Positions 1-9,481 of a DNA stretch of 64,000 nt are shown in pieces (position 1 is the first letter of the stretch; the number at the start of each line of letters is the position of its first letter). Source of the DNA: Actinomycetota bacterium (GTDB taxonomy: Bacteria; Actinomycetota; Thermoleophilia; Gaiellales; Gaiellaceae); the NCBI GenBank assembly GCA_005884575.1, contig VAWW01000013.1, forward strand, positions 1-64,000, given 5' to 3'. The notes beneath the pieces are model-generated. The model had not been told where the DNA came from. It searched no databases and saw only the letters and a list, made by a program, of their open reading frames with translations. Position numbers and translations under genes: made by a program.

Positions 1-1668
1 GCGCGTGATGTCGCCGCCGTAGCACTTCGCGAGCACGTCCTTGCGGCGCGCCTTCACGGTCTCGCGCGCGATCACGCGCGAGCCGATCGCGGCCTGGATC
101 GGGACGTCGAACATCTGGCGCGGGATCTCCTCCCGCAGCTTCTCGACGAGCAGCCGGCCGCGGTCGTAGGCGAAGTCGCGGTGGATGATCAGCGAGAGCG
201 CATCGACCGGCTCGCCGCCGACGAGGACGTCCACGCGCACGAGCTTCCCCGGCCGGAACCCGGACAGGTCGTAGTCGAAGCTCGCGTAACCGCGCGTCCG
301 CGACTTCAGCTGGTCGTAGTAATCGAGCACCACCTCCGCGAGCGGCAGCTCGTACGTCAGGTGCACGCGCTCCGGCGAGAGGTACTCCATGTGGTCGAAC
401 TTGCCGCGCCGCTCGTTATTCAGCTCCATCACCGCGCCGACGAACTCCTTCGGGACGATGATCGACGCCCTGATGTACGGCTCCTCGACCTCCTCGAACT
501 CGTCCGGCATCTCCGCGGGGTTGTGAACCTCGCGCCACTGGCCATTCTTGTCGAGCACGCGGTACGCGACGTTCGGCGCGGTGACGAGCAGATCGAGGTC
601 GAACTCGCGCTCGAGCCGCTCGCGGACGATCTCCATGTGCAGCAGACCGAGGAAGCCGGACCGGAAACCGAAGCCGAGCGCCTGTGACGTCTCGGGCTCG
701 TACATGAGCGCGGCATCGTTCAGCTTCAGCTTCTCGAGTGCGTCGCGTAGCTCCGGATAGTCGTCCGAGTCGGTCGGGAAGAGACCCGCGAAGACCATCG
801 GCTTGACGTCCTTGTAGCCGGGCAGCGGCTCGGCCGCGGGCCGCGATTCCGAGGTGAGCGTGTCGCCGACGCGGAGCTCCGAGACGTCCTTCAGCCCGGT
901 GATCACATAGCCGACCTCGCCGGCCGACAGCGACTCGACAGGCCGCATCGCCGGCGACATGAACCCGATCTCCTGCGCCTCGAAGCGCGTGCCGAGCGCC
1001 ATCGCGCGCAGGCGGTCGCGCGCGTGGAACTCGCCGTCGACGACGCGCACGAACGCAACGACTCCGCGGTACTGGTCGTACGAGGAGTCGAAGATCAGCG
1101 CGCGCGGCGGCGCGGCGGGATCGCCCGCGGGCGGCGGGATCCGCTCGATGATCGCATCGAGCACCTGGTCGACGTTCTGGCCGGTCTTGGCGGAGATGCG
1201 GAGCACATTCTCCGCGTCCTCGCCGATCAGGTCGGCGACCTCCGCGGCGGCGCGGTCCGGGTCGGCCGCCGGGAGATCGATCTTGTTCACGACCGGCACG
1301 ATCTCGAGGTTGTTCTCGATCGCGAGATATGCGTTGGCGAGCGTCTGCGCCTCGATCCCCTGCGCCGCGTCGACGACGAGCAGCGCGCCCTCGCACGCCT
1401 GGAGGGAACGCGACACCTCGTAGGTGAAGTCGACGTGCCCGGGCGTGTCGATCAGGTTGAGCTCGTGGCCCTTCCAGTCGACGCGGACGGCCTGCGCTTT
1501 GATCGTGATCCCGCGCTCGCGCTCGAGGTCCATCGTGTCGAGCACCTGCGCCCGCATGTCCCGCGCCGACACGGCGTCGGTCATCTCGAGGATGCGGTCG
1601 GCCAGCGTCGACTTCCCATGGTCGATATGGGCGATGATCGAGAAGTTGCGGATCTTGCTCTGGTCCAT
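1..1668 (-). CDS. lepA: Elongation factor 4 (LepA), C-terminus cut by window edge
   Basis: Ribosome-associated translational GTPase that back-translocates stalled elongation complexes in the cytosol. The start is the ATG at 1668, giving [20 protein letters not shown]. The G1 loop AHIDHGKST lies near residues 13-21, followed by the G3 motif DTPGHVDF and the G4 motif NKID. EF-G-like domains follow, and the LepA-specific C-terminal region is visible ([15 protein letters not shown] and CYGGDITR at the window edge). 556 codons are present and about 45 more are expected beyond base 1. No clear Shine-Dalgarno precedes the start. murJ lies upstream on the same strand, 103 nt away. Identification is secure. 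Confidence 0.97.
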   Translation of the reverse strand, partial: MDQSKIRNFSIIAHIDHGKSTLADRILEMTDAVSARDMRAQVLDTMDLERERGITIKAQAVRVDWKGHELNLIDTPGHVDFTYEVSRSLQACEGALLVVDAAQGIEAQTLANAYLAIENNLEIVPVVNKIDLPAADPDRAAAEVADLIGEDAENVLRISAKTGQNVDQVLDAIIERIPPPAGDPAAPPRALIFDSSYDQYRGVVAFVRVVDGEFHARDRLRAMALGTRFEAQEIGFMSPAMRPVESLSAGEVGYVITGLKDVSELRVGDTLTSESRPAAEPLPGYKDVKPMVFAGLFPTDSDDYPELRDALEKLKLNDAALMYEPETSQALGFGFRSGFLGLLHMEIVRERLEREFDLDLLVTAPNVAYRVLDKNGQWREVHNPAEMPDEFEEVEEPYIRASIIVPKEFVGAVMELNNERRGKFDHMEYLSPERVHLTYELPLAEVVLDYYDQLKSRTRGYASFDYDLSGFRPGKLVRVDVLVGGEPVDALSLIIHRDFAYDRGRLLVEKLREEIPRQMFDVPIQAAIGSRVIARETVKARRKDVLAKCYGGDITR

Positions 1669-1771
1669 TGGCCGGAGCAGGGAGCCTAGCCGGGAAGCCA
1701 AATCCGCTCACGCGGCCACGAAGTCGTCGGCCTGCCCGGGATTCACGTGCCAGACGCCGTGCGTGTCGGGC

Positions 1772-3598
1772 TCAGCCACTTCGCACGCCGCGGCGGAGGG
1801 CCAGAAGGGTCTCGAGCTCGCGGACCCGGAGGATTCGGCACGCGCCGACGTAGGCCAGGCCGCCGAGCGCGAGCGCGACGCCGAGCGAGAGGACCTGCGC
1901 GGCGAACGTGCGGCCGAGCGCGTGGTCGAGCGGACGCCAGAACCCGTAGGCGACTCCGGCCACGACGGCCGATGCGATCGCGATGCGGAGGACGGCGCTC
2001 GCGGTCTTGCCACCCTCGATCCGGCCGATTCGGCGCCGCAGCAGGGCGAGCAGTGCGGCCGTTCCGGCGACGTTGACAATCGCGGTCGCGAGCGGGATCC
2101 CCCACACGCCGACGCGGTAGAGGATCAGGTCGAGCACGGCGTTCAGCACGAGGTTCGCGAGCGCGATCGCGGTCGGCACCCAGTTCGACTGGAGGCTGAA
2201 GAAAGCGCGGTTCAGCATCAGCATCGCGCCGTTGAAGACGAGGCCGGCGCTGAACGCCGCGAGCGCTCCCGCGACGACGGGCGTCTGAGCCGGCGTGAAC
2301 GCACCGCGTTGAAACAGCAGGCGGATGATCGGCTCGGCGAGCACCGCGCTGACGACTGCTGCGGGTGCGAGCAGAAACGCGATCTGCCGCAGCCCGGTGC
2401 CGACCGTCGCGCGAAAGCCGTCGATGTCCCCACGTGCGGCGAGCCGCGACAGCGTGGGGAAGAGCACCGTCGCGATCGCGACGCTGAACATCCCCTGCGG
2501 CAGCATGTAGACAAGGAACGCCTTCTGAATCGCCGTCGGGGCGAGGTTCGGGTCGAGCAGCCGCGATGCGAAGAACGTGTCGATCACCGCGTTGACGTTG
2601 ATCAGGCCGAGGCCGAGCGTCACCGGCACCATCAGCGCGAAGACGCGCTTGACGGCCGGATCGCGCCAGTCGAGCACGAGCTGCAGCCGTCCGTCGCGAC
2701 CGCGCAGCCACGGCATCGGCAGGAAGACCTGGATGAACGTCGCGACGACGATCGACACGGCGTAGACGTACAGCTTGGTGCTCATCGTCTGCGCCTGCGG
2801 CACGCCGATCACCAGGCCGACGATGATCGCGATGTTCCAGAACACCGGCGACAGCGCGGGCACCGTGAAGTGGTCGTAGGAGTTGAGGATCCCGACGACG
2901 ATCCCGGAGACGCCGAGCAGCGTCACGATCGGGAAGAGCACGCGGGAGAGGCCGACTGCAAGCGCCTTGTCGTGGCCGGGATCGCCGAAGAGTCCGATGA
3001 TCCACGGGGCGACGAGGATGAAGAGCGCGGTCAGTGCACTGAGCCCGAGCAGCATCAGCCAGAAGAGGCTCGACGCGACGCGCCAGGCGCGCTTTCGCTC
3101 GCCCTTCTCGAGCAATTCGCTGAACACCGGGACGAACGCGGACGAGAGCGCCGCGTCGGCGACGAGCGCGCGGACGAGGTTCGGCGCCTGGAAGGCGACC
3201 GTGAAGGCGTTGATCTTGCCCGACGCGCCGAAGTAGTACGCGGCGACGATCTCGCGAACCAGGCCGAGCACGCGCGAGAGCGCGGTCGCGAGCGAGAAGA
3301 TCGCGGTCGAAACCGCGAGGCGCCGATGCTCGACGGCCGCCGCCGACGCCTCGCCGGCGGCGCGTTCGAACGGCGGCTGCTCGACGCGCGCGACCTCCGC
3401 GGCCTCGGCGCGCTCCGCGGACTCGGCCTCGCGGAGCCGGTCGGGCCGGACGATCGTGGTCGGCTGGTCGGCGGCGTCCGTGAGCAGTGGCCAGCCCTCG
3501 AAGGTGGTCGACTTGTCGAAGTAGGTCGGGCGCCCCTGCTCGCGCCGTCTGCGGTCCCGCTCCAGCCGGCGCTGCTCCCGCTCGCGCTCGGTGCTCAC
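1772..3598 (-). CDS. murJ: Lipid II flippase MurJ (MviN family)
   Basis: Integral membrane flippase that moves lipid II across the cytoplasmic membrane for peptidoglycan synthesis. The 608-residue product has a run of hydrophobic helices from about residue 95 to the end, typical of the MOP/MviN fold, with family segments such as LSRVLGLVREIVAAYYFG and SGIVVGILNSYDHFTVPAL. The first 90 or so residues are hydrophilic and Arg/Glu-rich, an N-terminal extension not found in short MurJ proteins. It starts at the ATG at 3598 and is divergent from rpsT, so the 73 nt between them must hold both promoters. lepA follows on the same strand. Confidence 0.93.
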   Translation of the reverse strand: MSTEREREQRRLERDRRRREQGRPTYFDKSTTFEGWPLLTDAADQPTTIVRPDRLREAESAERAEAAEVARVEQPPFERAAGEASAAAVEHRRLAVSTAIFSLATALSRVLGLVREIVAAYYFGASGKINAFTVAFQAPNLVRALVADAALSSAFVPVFSELLEKGERKRAWRVASSLFWLMLLGLSALTALFILVAPWIIGLFGDPGHDKALAVGLSRVLFPIVTLLGVSGIVVGILNSYDHFTVPALSPVFWNIAIIVGLVIGVPQAQTMSTKLYVYAVSIVVATFIQVFLPMPWLRGRDGRLQLVLDWRDPAVKRVFALMVPVTLGLGLINVNAVIDTFFASRLLDPNLAPTAIQKAFLVYMLPQGMFSVAIATVLFPTLSRLAARGDIDGFRATVGTGLRQIAFLLAPAAVVSAVLAEPIIRLLFQRGAFTPAQTPVVAGALAAFSAGLVFNGAMLMLNRAFFSLQSNWVPTAIALANLVLNAVLDLILYRVGVWGIPLATAIVNVAGTAALLALLRRRIGRIEGGKTASAVLRIAIASAVVAGVAYGFWRPLDHALGRTFAAQVLSLGVALALGGLAYVGACRILRVRELETLLALRRGVRSG

Positions 3599-3671
3599 CG
3601 GAGGAGCATAGGCAGCCGGCTGGTCGGGCTTGCTACCATCCCGGCGCCCGCGCAGCGGGCATTTTCACGCG

Positions 3672-3944
3672 ATGCCGAACATCAAGCAGCAGAAGAAGCG
3701 CGTCCGCCAGGCGACCCGGCAGCGGGTCGAGAACCTGCGCTGGCGGTCGACCGCGAAGACGCTGATGCGGCGCCTGCGCGAGGCGGCCGACCAGGACGAC
3801 ACGGCAGCGGTCGGCGAGCGCCACCGCGAACTCGTCCGTTGGCTCGACAAGGCCGCGGCCTCCGGGGCGCTCCACCGGAACACCGCCGCCCGCCGCAAGT
3901 CGCAGGCCGCGCGGATCGCGTCCGGCGACCGCTCTTCCTCCTAG
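3672..3944 (+). CDS. rpsT: 30S ribosomal protein S20
   Basis: Primary-binding ribosomal protein of the small subunit that contacts 16S rRNA. The 90-residue, Lys/Arg-rich product begins MPNIKQQKKRVRQ, the standard S20 N-terminus, which fixes the ATG at 3672 over an in-frame alternative 42 nt upstream. The C-terminal part HRNTAARRKSQAARIAS is typical of the family. It is monocistronic, divergent from murJ and convergent with holA, whose stop is 41 nt away. Identification is secure. Confidence 0.96.
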   Translation: MPNIKQQKKRVRQATRQRVENLRWRSTAKTLMRRLREAADQDDTAAVGERHRELVRWLDKAAASGALHRNTAARRKSQAARIASGDRSSS

Positions 3945-3985
3945 TACAGATCCCAGGCGCGCAGGCTCTGGGCGGAGCGGCCGCG

Positions 3986-4978
3986 CTACGCGGCGCGCGA
4001 CTCGGGGCGCCGCGTCACCTCGACGAGCGCGCGCTCGAACTCGAGATCGGGAGCGAGCCGCGAGCCGCCCTTGATCGCATGGTCGAGCTGTGCGAGCCGG
4101 ACGATTGCGGCGCCGAGCTCGCCCGCGCTGAAGTTCTGCGCCTGAGCGAACGCCTTCTCCGCCGCGAACGGATGCATCTTCAGGCGCGGCGCGGCGTCCC
4201 GCGGACGAACTCCCTCGTCGGCGAGTGCTTGGCACGCGCGGACGCGGCCGACGTGGTTCACGAGCAGGCCGACGAGGCGCGGCAGCTCGACCGAACGCGG
4301 ACGATCGGAGCGCTCCAACCGCGACTCGGCGGCGGCAAGGACCGCGGCGACGTCGCGGCGGCCCCACGCGTCGGTGAGCGCGAAGATCGACGTCTCGGCG
4401 CGGCCGGCGGAGAGCTCCTCGACCTCCTTGACGCCGATCGGATCGCCGTTCGCCCATGTTGCGAACTTCTCGACCTCGGTCGCGAGCTCGTCGAGGCTGT
4501 CGCCCACGAGCTCGACGAGCGCGCGGCAGGCGTCGCGGTCGGCCTTCGCGCCGACCCGCGCGAACTGCTCGGCGACCCATTCGGGGAGCTTCTTCTTCGG
4601 CACGTCGTACGCGAGGATCTCGCCCGCCTTCGCACACGTCTTCGCGAGGGCCGAGTCTAGCTTGATGTCCTCGGCGACGAGCGCAAGGACGGTGTCAGGG
4701 CTCGGACTCGCGAGGTACCCCGCCAGGTCCTTCGCATCCGCAGCCTTCCAGCGCTCGACCTCATCGACGATCACGAGCCGGCCGTCGCCGCCGAAGAGAC
4801 CGAGAGCGTTGCAGGCGGCGGCCGCCTCGGCGCCGGACGCCTCGCGCGCGGAGAGATGCTCGACGGCGTCCTCACCGATCCGCGCCCGCAGCCGGCGCAG
4901 CGCACGGGCGATCTTCGGCCGGTCGCTGCCGGTGAGCAGGTAGACCGGCTTCAGCTCGCTGGGCACGGTGCCAAGCAT
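3986..4978 (-). CDS. holA: DNA polymerase III subunit delta
   Basis: Clamp-loader subunit that opens the beta sliding clamp during DNA replication. The 330-residue length and the segments LKPVYLLTGSDRPKIARAL (residues 9-27) and FALTDAWGRRDVAAVL fit the bacterial HolA family with a degenerate AAA+ fold. The ATG at 4978 lies 107 nt inside the end of comEC, in another frame. A GTG at 4966 (MPSELKPVYLL) is an equally good start and would shorten the overlap little. It is the last gene of leuS-comEA-comEC-holA, an order in which comE and holA are commonly adjacent. Confidence 0.92.
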   Translation of the reverse strand: MLGTVPSELKPVYLLTGSDRPKIARALRRLRARIGEDAVEHLSAREASGAEAAAACNALGLFGGDGRLVIVDEVERWKAADAKDLAGYLASPSPDTVLALVAEDIKLDSALAKTCAKAGEILAYDVPKKKLPEWVAEQFARVGAKADRDACRALVELVGDSLDELATEVEKFATWANGDPIGVKEVEELSAGRAETSIFALTDAWGRRDVAAVLAAAESRLERSDRPRSVELPRLVGLLVNHVGRVRACQALADEGVRPRDAAPRLKMHPFAAEKAFAQAQNFSAGELGAAIVRLAQLDHAIKGGSRLAPDLEFERALVEVTRRPESRAA

Positions 4979-6377
4979 AGGCGGCGGCCAGGAGGACGAC
5001 GGCGAGCAGCGCCAGCGCCGCCCGGCCCGAGCGGATCTGCGCTCCGGGAACGGCGGCCACGAGACGCGCGCAACCCGCGAGATAGGCGGCGACCCAGCCG
5101 TTCACGTGCGCGGCGAGGAGCGACGCGGACGGTGCGACGGCGGACAGGCCGGCGGTCGCGAACGCGAGTCCGAGCAGGGGCATGACGGCCGGCGCTGCCA
5201 GCGCGTTCGCCGGCACGGTCAAGAGCGGGACGGCGTGGAACTGCAGCCACGCGACCGGCGCCGTCGCCAGCCCGCACGCCGTCGAGAGCGCGACCCCGTC
5301 CGCCAGTGCGCCAGGCACCGGATAGCCGTCCAGACCGCGCCGCAGTCGCGGCGCGATCGTGAAGATCGCCCCCACCGCGGCGAAGGACAGCTGGAAGCCC
5401 GGATCGAGCAGGTTGTACGGGCTCCACGCGAGCAGCGCGAACGCCCCGAGCCCGAGTGCGTACCACCGGTCGCGCGTCCGCGCAGCGAGCCACGCCAGCG
5501 AGCCGAGGCCGCCCGCGATTCCAGCGCGGATCACCGACGGCTGCGGCCCGACGGCGAGCACGTACGCAGCCATCGCAGCGAGCGCGGCGAGGTGTCCCGT
5601 GACTCGCGGGAGACCGACGAGCCACACGAGCAGCAGCGCGCCGCCCGCGACGAGCACGACGTTCTGCCCCGAGACCGCGAGCAGGTGGTAGAGCCCGGAC
5701 GCCCGGAAGCTCTGCCGCAGGTTGTCCGAGAGGCCCTGGTCCTCGCCGAGGACCACGCCTTCCACGACGGCGCGCCGTTCTCCGTGCAGGCCGCGGCCGA
5801 CGACGCGCGCGAGCCGGCGATGGAGTGCGTCCGCGATCCCAGCCAGGCCGCCGCGCCGGCCGACGAGCCGCCAGCGGTCGCCGCGCAGCACGACGTGCAC
5901 GCCGTGCCGTCGAAGCCACGTGCGCTCGTCGAAGCCGTTGGAAGGTCCGCGCGGAAGCACGAGCTGACCGATGACCTCGAGTCGTCCGCCGAGCGGCGGC
6001 GCACGGCCGAGCGGGAGCTCGAGTAACACCGGCTCGTGCGGCCGCAGCCGGCCGAAGCGGAGGACGCGCGCGGGAGTCCGGATGTCGAAGCGACCGCGCC
6101 GCGGCGGCGCAGTCACCTCGACGAGGGCCCGCTCGGCAGTCCCGACCTCCGGCAGCAGGGCACTGCGGTCGATCGCATCGAGGCGCGCCCCGCCCCACCA
6201 CCAGCCGCCGAGTGCGAGGAACACGCCGAGCAGCGCGGGCCGCAGCGGCAGGATCGCGACGGCAGCGACCGACGCAACGGCGGCGAGAACCGCCAACGCC
6301 AGAGCGTCCGGACGCGCGGCGTTTGCGGCGGCGAGGCCGAGGCAGAGCGCGGCGAGCAGGGCATGCGGCCGTTTCAC
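4872..6377 (-). CDS. comEC: ComEC/Rec2-family competence membrane protein, without hydrolase domain
   Basis: Putative inner-membrane channel for single-stranded DNA uptake during transformation. The 501-residue product has N-terminal hydrophobic helices (residues 1-65), a soluble domain (DUF4131/OB-like, about 75-175) and the ComEC competence domain with the family signature HLLAVSGQNV at residues 231-240, followed by many helices. It ends after the competence domain, so the C-terminal metallo-beta-lactamase domain of longer ComEC proteins is absent. The last 35 or so residues are basic and overlap holA, so they may be non-conserved tail. The ATG start overlaps the comEA stop by 4 nt, indicating translational coupling. 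Confidence 0.88.
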   Translation of the reverse strand: MKRPHALLAALCLGLAAANAARPDALALAVLAAVASVAAVAILPLRPALLGVFLALGGWWWGGARLDAIDRSALLPEVGTAERALVEVTAPPRRGRFDIRTPARVLRFGRLRPHEPVLLELPLGRAPPLGGRLEVIGQLVLPRGPSNGFDERTWLRRHGVHVVLRGDRWRLVGRRGGLAGIADALHRRLARVVGRGLHGERRAVVEGVVLGEDQGLSDNLRQSFRASGLYHLLAVSGQNVVLVAGGALLLVWLVGLPRVTGHLAALAAMAAYVLAVGPQPSVIRAGIAGGLGSLAWLAARTRDRWYALGLGAFALLAWSPYNLLDPGFQLSFAAVGAIFTIAPRLRRGLDGYPVPGALADGVALSTACGLATAPVAWLQFHAVPLLTVPANALAAPAVMPLLGLAFATAGLSAVAPSASLLAAHVNGWVAAYLAGCARLVAAVPGAQIRSGRAALALLAVVLLAAAYAWHRAQRAEAGLPAHRQRPAEDRPCAAPAAGADR

Positions 6378-6961
6378 GGCGCGACGAGGCCCTTCAGCTG
6401 GTCGAGTCGCGCCGGGCCGATTCCGGGAATCGCGTCGAGTTCGTCCACCGAGCCGAACGCGCCGTGCTTCGCGCGGTAGTCGAGGATCTTCTGGGCCGTG
6501 ACGGGCCCGATGCCCGGCAAGGCATCGAGCTGCTCGAGCGTCGCCGTACTCAGGTGCACGGGGCCGGCAGGTGACGAGGGCGCCGCGGTCGCGACTCCGG
6601 GCGCAGCGGCGATCCGCGCCGGCACGACGACCTGCTCGCCGTCCGCGAGCGGCGCCGCGAGGTTGACCTGCGCGAGGTCCGCGCGCCGCGTCGCTCCGCC
6701 GGCGCGCGCGACCGCGTCCGCGATCCGGCCGCCGCGAGCCAGCCGATAGAGGCCCGGCCGCCGGACGGCGCCGACGACGTCGATGACGACCGGCGGACGG
6801 GCCTGCGCGACCGGCGCCGCCAGGGGAGGGGGAACCGGCGGGCTCGATGTTCCCGCGGGCAGCACGAAGCGCGCCCCGAGCACGAGGGCGACGACGGCCA
6901 GTGCGGCGCCCGCGAGCAGGCGCCGACGCGAGAAGGGCAGGTCGCGCAACATGTCGCCCAT
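6374..6961 (-). CDS. comEA: ComEA-family DNA-binding protein (SLBB plus helix-hairpin-helix)
   Basis: Membrane-anchored DNA receptor expected to bind incoming double-stranded DNA outside the membrane and hand it to ComEC. 195 residues: a short basic N-terminus, one membrane helix (about residues 14-33), a Pro-rich linker, an SLBB domain (about 55-115, starting IDVVGAVRRPGLYRL) and a C-terminal pair of helix-hairpin-helix motifs (LDALPGIGPVTAQKILDYR and ELDAIPGIGPARLDQL). It starts at the ATG at 6961; a second in-frame ATG lies three codons later. It precedes comEC with a 4-nt overlap and follows leuS after a terminator-like palindrome. Confidence 0.92.
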   Translation of the reverse strand: MGDMLRDLPFSRRRLLAGAALAVVALVLGARFVLPAGTSSPPVPPPLAAPVAQARPPVVIDVVGAVRRPGLYRLARGGRIADAVARAGGATRRADLAQVNLAAPLADGEQVVVPARIAAAPGVATAAPSSPAGPVHLSTATLEQLDALPGIGPVTAQKILDYRAKHGAFGSVDELDAIPGIGPARLDQLKGLVAP

Positions 6962-6974
6962 CGTGGCAACAAAA

Positions 6975-6994
6975 TCGTCACGCGTGTGTGACGA
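6975..6994 (-). terminator. Palindrome TCGTCAC-N6-GTGACGA, probable leuS terminator
   Basis: A perfect 7-6-7 inverted repeat lies between the leuS stop (7017) and the comEA start (6961). On the minus strand it is followed by TTTT (6974-6971), which fits a short intrinsic terminator after leuS. The same arms with the same spacing recur at 31601-31620, so a protein-binding site is the alternative. Confidence 0.5.
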
Positions 6995-7016
6995 CTTCGT
7001 GCCGGAAGCGCGACTT

Positions 7017-9467
7017 CTAGTTCACAACGATGTTGACGAGCTTGCGCGGCACGACGACCGTCTTCCGGATCGTCGCCCCGTTCAAATGCGCCTGCACCTT
7101 GGGCGACGCCGTGGCCCGCGCGACGAGCTCTTCCTCGGACAGGCCGACGTCGACCTCGAACCGGTCGCGCACCTTGCCGTTCACCTGGACGACGAGCTCG
7201 AACGTCTCGCGCTGCAGCTGCGTCTCGTCCGCCTCCGGCCAGGGCTGCTCCCACAGCCGCTCGTGGCCGAGCCGCTCCCAGAGCTCCTCCGCGACGTGGG
7301 GCGCGTACGGCTGGATCAGCGAGACCGCGGTTTCGGCGGCGAAGCGGGCGGCCGGGTCCTGTACACCCGCGCGCGCGAGTGCGTTGAGCAGCTCCATCAC
7401 GGCGGAGATCGCGGTGTTGAACGACTGCCGGCGTCCGAGGTCGTCCGTGACGCGCGCGATCGTCTCGTGCGCCTTGCGCGACAGCTCGTTCGCGGGCACG
7501 TCCCCGCGCGGCGAGGACCCGGCCGCCTCGGACACGATCCGCCAGAGCCGGCGGATGAACCGCGTGATCCCCTCGATCCCTCCCTCGGTCCACTCCATGT
7601 CCTGATCGGCCGGTCCGATGAAGAGGATGTAGAGCCGCACCGCGTCCGCGCCGTACGCCTCGATCAGCTCGTCCGGTCCGAGCGCGTTCCCTTTCGACTT
7701 GGACATCTTCGTCGCGCCCAGCTGCACCCAGCCGTTGGAGAAGAGTGCCGCGAACGGCTCGCGGAAGCCGACGAGCCCGAGGTCGTTGAGCGCCTTGATG
7801 AAGAAGCGCGCGTAGATCAGGTGCATCGTCGCGTGGTCGACGCCGCCGACATACTGGTCGACCGGGTTCCAGTAGTCGACGATCGGCCGGTCGAACGGTG
7901 CGCGATCGTTGTGCGGATCGCAGAAGCGGAGGAAATACCAGGACGAATCGACGAAGGTGTCCATCGTCTCGACCTCTCGGCGCGCCGGACCGCCGCAGCG
8001 CGGGCACTCGACGTTCACCCAGTCCTCCGCGCTCGCCAGCGGCGCCTTCCCTTTCGGGAGGTAGTCGTCGATGTCCGGCAGCTCGACGGGGAGCTGATCT
8101 TCGGGCACGGGGACAATCCCGTCCCGGTCGCAGTACACGATCGGGATCGGGCAACCCCAGTAGCGCTGACGCGAGAAGCCCCAGTCACGCAGCCGGAAGC
8201 TGATCGCCGGCCGGCCGCGGCCGCGGTCGCCGAGCCAGTCGACGATCGCCCGCTTCGCCTCCGGGCTCGTCATCCCCGAGAACTGGGCGGAGTTGACGAG
8301 CACCTCGTTCTCGCTGTGCGCAACATAGGCGCCCTCCACGGACGCGTCCTCCGCACCCGCAGGCGCGACGACCTGGACGATCGGCAGCTCGTACTCCTCG
8401 GCGAAGGCATGATCTCGCTCGTCGTGGGCCGGCACGGCCATGATCGCGCCCGTCCCGTAGTCCATCAGGACGTAGTCGGCGACCCAGATCGGAATCCGGT
8501 TCTCGTTGGCCGGATTGGTCGCGAAGTAGCCGGTGAAGACGCCGGTCTTCTCCTCGGCGGCGGCGCGCTCCTCCCCGCGCTTGACCGCCGCGCGGCCGAC
8601 ATAGTCGCGCAACTCGTCCGCATTCGGCGATCCCTCGATCAGCCGCTCGACGAGCGGATGCTCCGGCGCGAGCACGAAGAAGGTCGCTCCGAAGAGCGTG
8701 TCCGGCCGCGTGGTGAAGACAGGGACGTCTTCGTCGAGCTCCTCGATCCGGAACAGCAGCTCGGCGCCCTCGGAGCGGCCGATCCAGTTGCGCTGCATCG
8801 ACTTGATCCGGTCCTGCCAGTCGATCTCCCGCAGGTCGCCGAGCAGCTCGTCGGCGTACGCGGTCGTGCGGAAGAACCACTGCTCGAGATTCCTCGAGAT
8901 GACCTCGGCGCCGCACCGCTCGCAACGGCCGTCCTTGACCTGTTCGTTCGCGACGACGGTCTGGTCGTTCGGGCACCACTTGACCGGCGCCGACTTCCGG
9001 TACGCGAGCCCGGCCTCGTACAGCTTCAGGAAGAGCCACTGTGTCCAGCGGTAGTAGTCGGGCTCGTGGGCGGAGACCTCGCGGTCCCAGTCGATCGCCC
9101 AGCCCATCCGCGTCATCTCCCTGCGGATGTGAGCGATGTTGCGCTCGACGATCTGACGCGGGTGGCCGCCCTCGCGGATCGCGGCGTTCTCGGCCGGGAG
9201 GCCGAAGGAGTCGAAGCCCATCGGGCGCAGGACGTGCCAGCCCGTGCGGCGGCGGAAGCGGGCGAGGACGTCTCCGATCGTGTACACGAGGACGTGCCCC
9301 ATGTGGAGGGTGCCCGAGGGGTACGGCCACATCTCGAGCACGTAGGTCTTCCGCGAGCGGTCGGCATGGGCGGGGTCTGGCGGGTTGTCGACGTGGAACG
9401 CCCGCGCGTCTTCCCAGACGCGTTGCCATCTTTCCTCGATCGGCTTCGGGTCGTACCGGTCGTCCAT
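7017..9467 (-). CDS. leuS: Leucyl-tRNA synthetase
   Basis: Class I aminoacyl-tRNA synthetase that charges tRNA-Leu in the cytosol. 816 residues. The HIGH-type motif is HMGH (residues 55-58), an editing (CP1) insertion domain is present, and the KMSKS motif appears as KMSKSKGN in the C-terminal half. A CxxC pair in KWCPNDQ...CERCGAE and another in VECPRCGGPA are consistent with zinc-binding insertions. The start is the ATG at 9467 (MDDRYDPKPIEERWQ), preceded by the strong Shine-Dalgarno AGGAGG. The frame stays open upstream, but that stretch contains a terminator hairpin and is leader, not coding. It heads the comEA-comEC-holA run. Confidence 0.97.
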   Translation of the reverse strand: MDDRYDPKPIEERWQRVWEDARAFHVDNPPDPAHADRSRKTYVLEMWPYPSGTLHMGHVLVYTIGDVLARFRRRTGWHVLRPMGFDSFGLPAENAAIREGGHPRQIVERNIAHIRREMTRMGWAIDWDREVSAHEPDYYRWTQWLFLKLYEAGLAYRKSAPVKWCPNDQTVVANEQVKDGRCERCGAEVISRNLEQWFFRTTAYADELLGDLREIDWQDRIKSMQRNWIGRSEGAELLFRIEELDEDVPVFTTRPDTLFGATFFVLAPEHPLVERLIEGSPNADELRDYVGRAAVKRGEERAAAEEKTGVFTGYFATNPANENRIPIWVADYVLMDYGTGAIMAVPAHDERDHAFAEEYELPIVQVVAPAGAEDASVEGAYVAHSENEVLVNSAQFSGMTSPEAKRAIVDWLGDRGRGRPAISFRLRDWGFSRQRYWGCPIPIVYCDRDGIVPVPEDQLPVELPDIDDYLPKGKAPLASAEDWVNVECPRCGGPARREVETMDTFVDSSWYFLRFCDPHNDRAPFDRPIVDYWNPVDQYVGGVDHATMHLIYARFFIKALNDLGLVGFREPFAALFSNGWVQLGATKMSKSKGNALGPDELIEAYGADAVRLYILFIGPADQDMEWTEGGIEGITRFIRRLWRIVSEAAGSSPRGDVPANELSRKAHETIARVTDDLGRRQSFNTAISAVMELLNALARAGVQDPAARFAAETAVSLIQPYAPHVAEELWERLGHERLWEQPWPEADETQLQRETFELVVQVNGKVRDRFEVDVGLSEEELVARATASPKVQAHLNGATIRKTVVVPRKLVNIVVN

Positions 9468-9481
9468 CACGCCTCCTGAGA

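Noticed and set aside
1708-1779. Short minus-strand frame starting GTG, MAEPDTHGVWHVNPGQADD, after murJ
   Set aside because: Only 23 codons, overlaps the murJ stop, no ribosome-binding site and no recognisable family.
1424-4660. Very long open frame on the plus strand (over 1000 codons) opposite murJ and holA
   Set aside because: Antisense shadow of high-GC codon usage; Arg/Asp/Glu-biased translation with no domain, and murJ, rpsT and holA are clear in this stretch.
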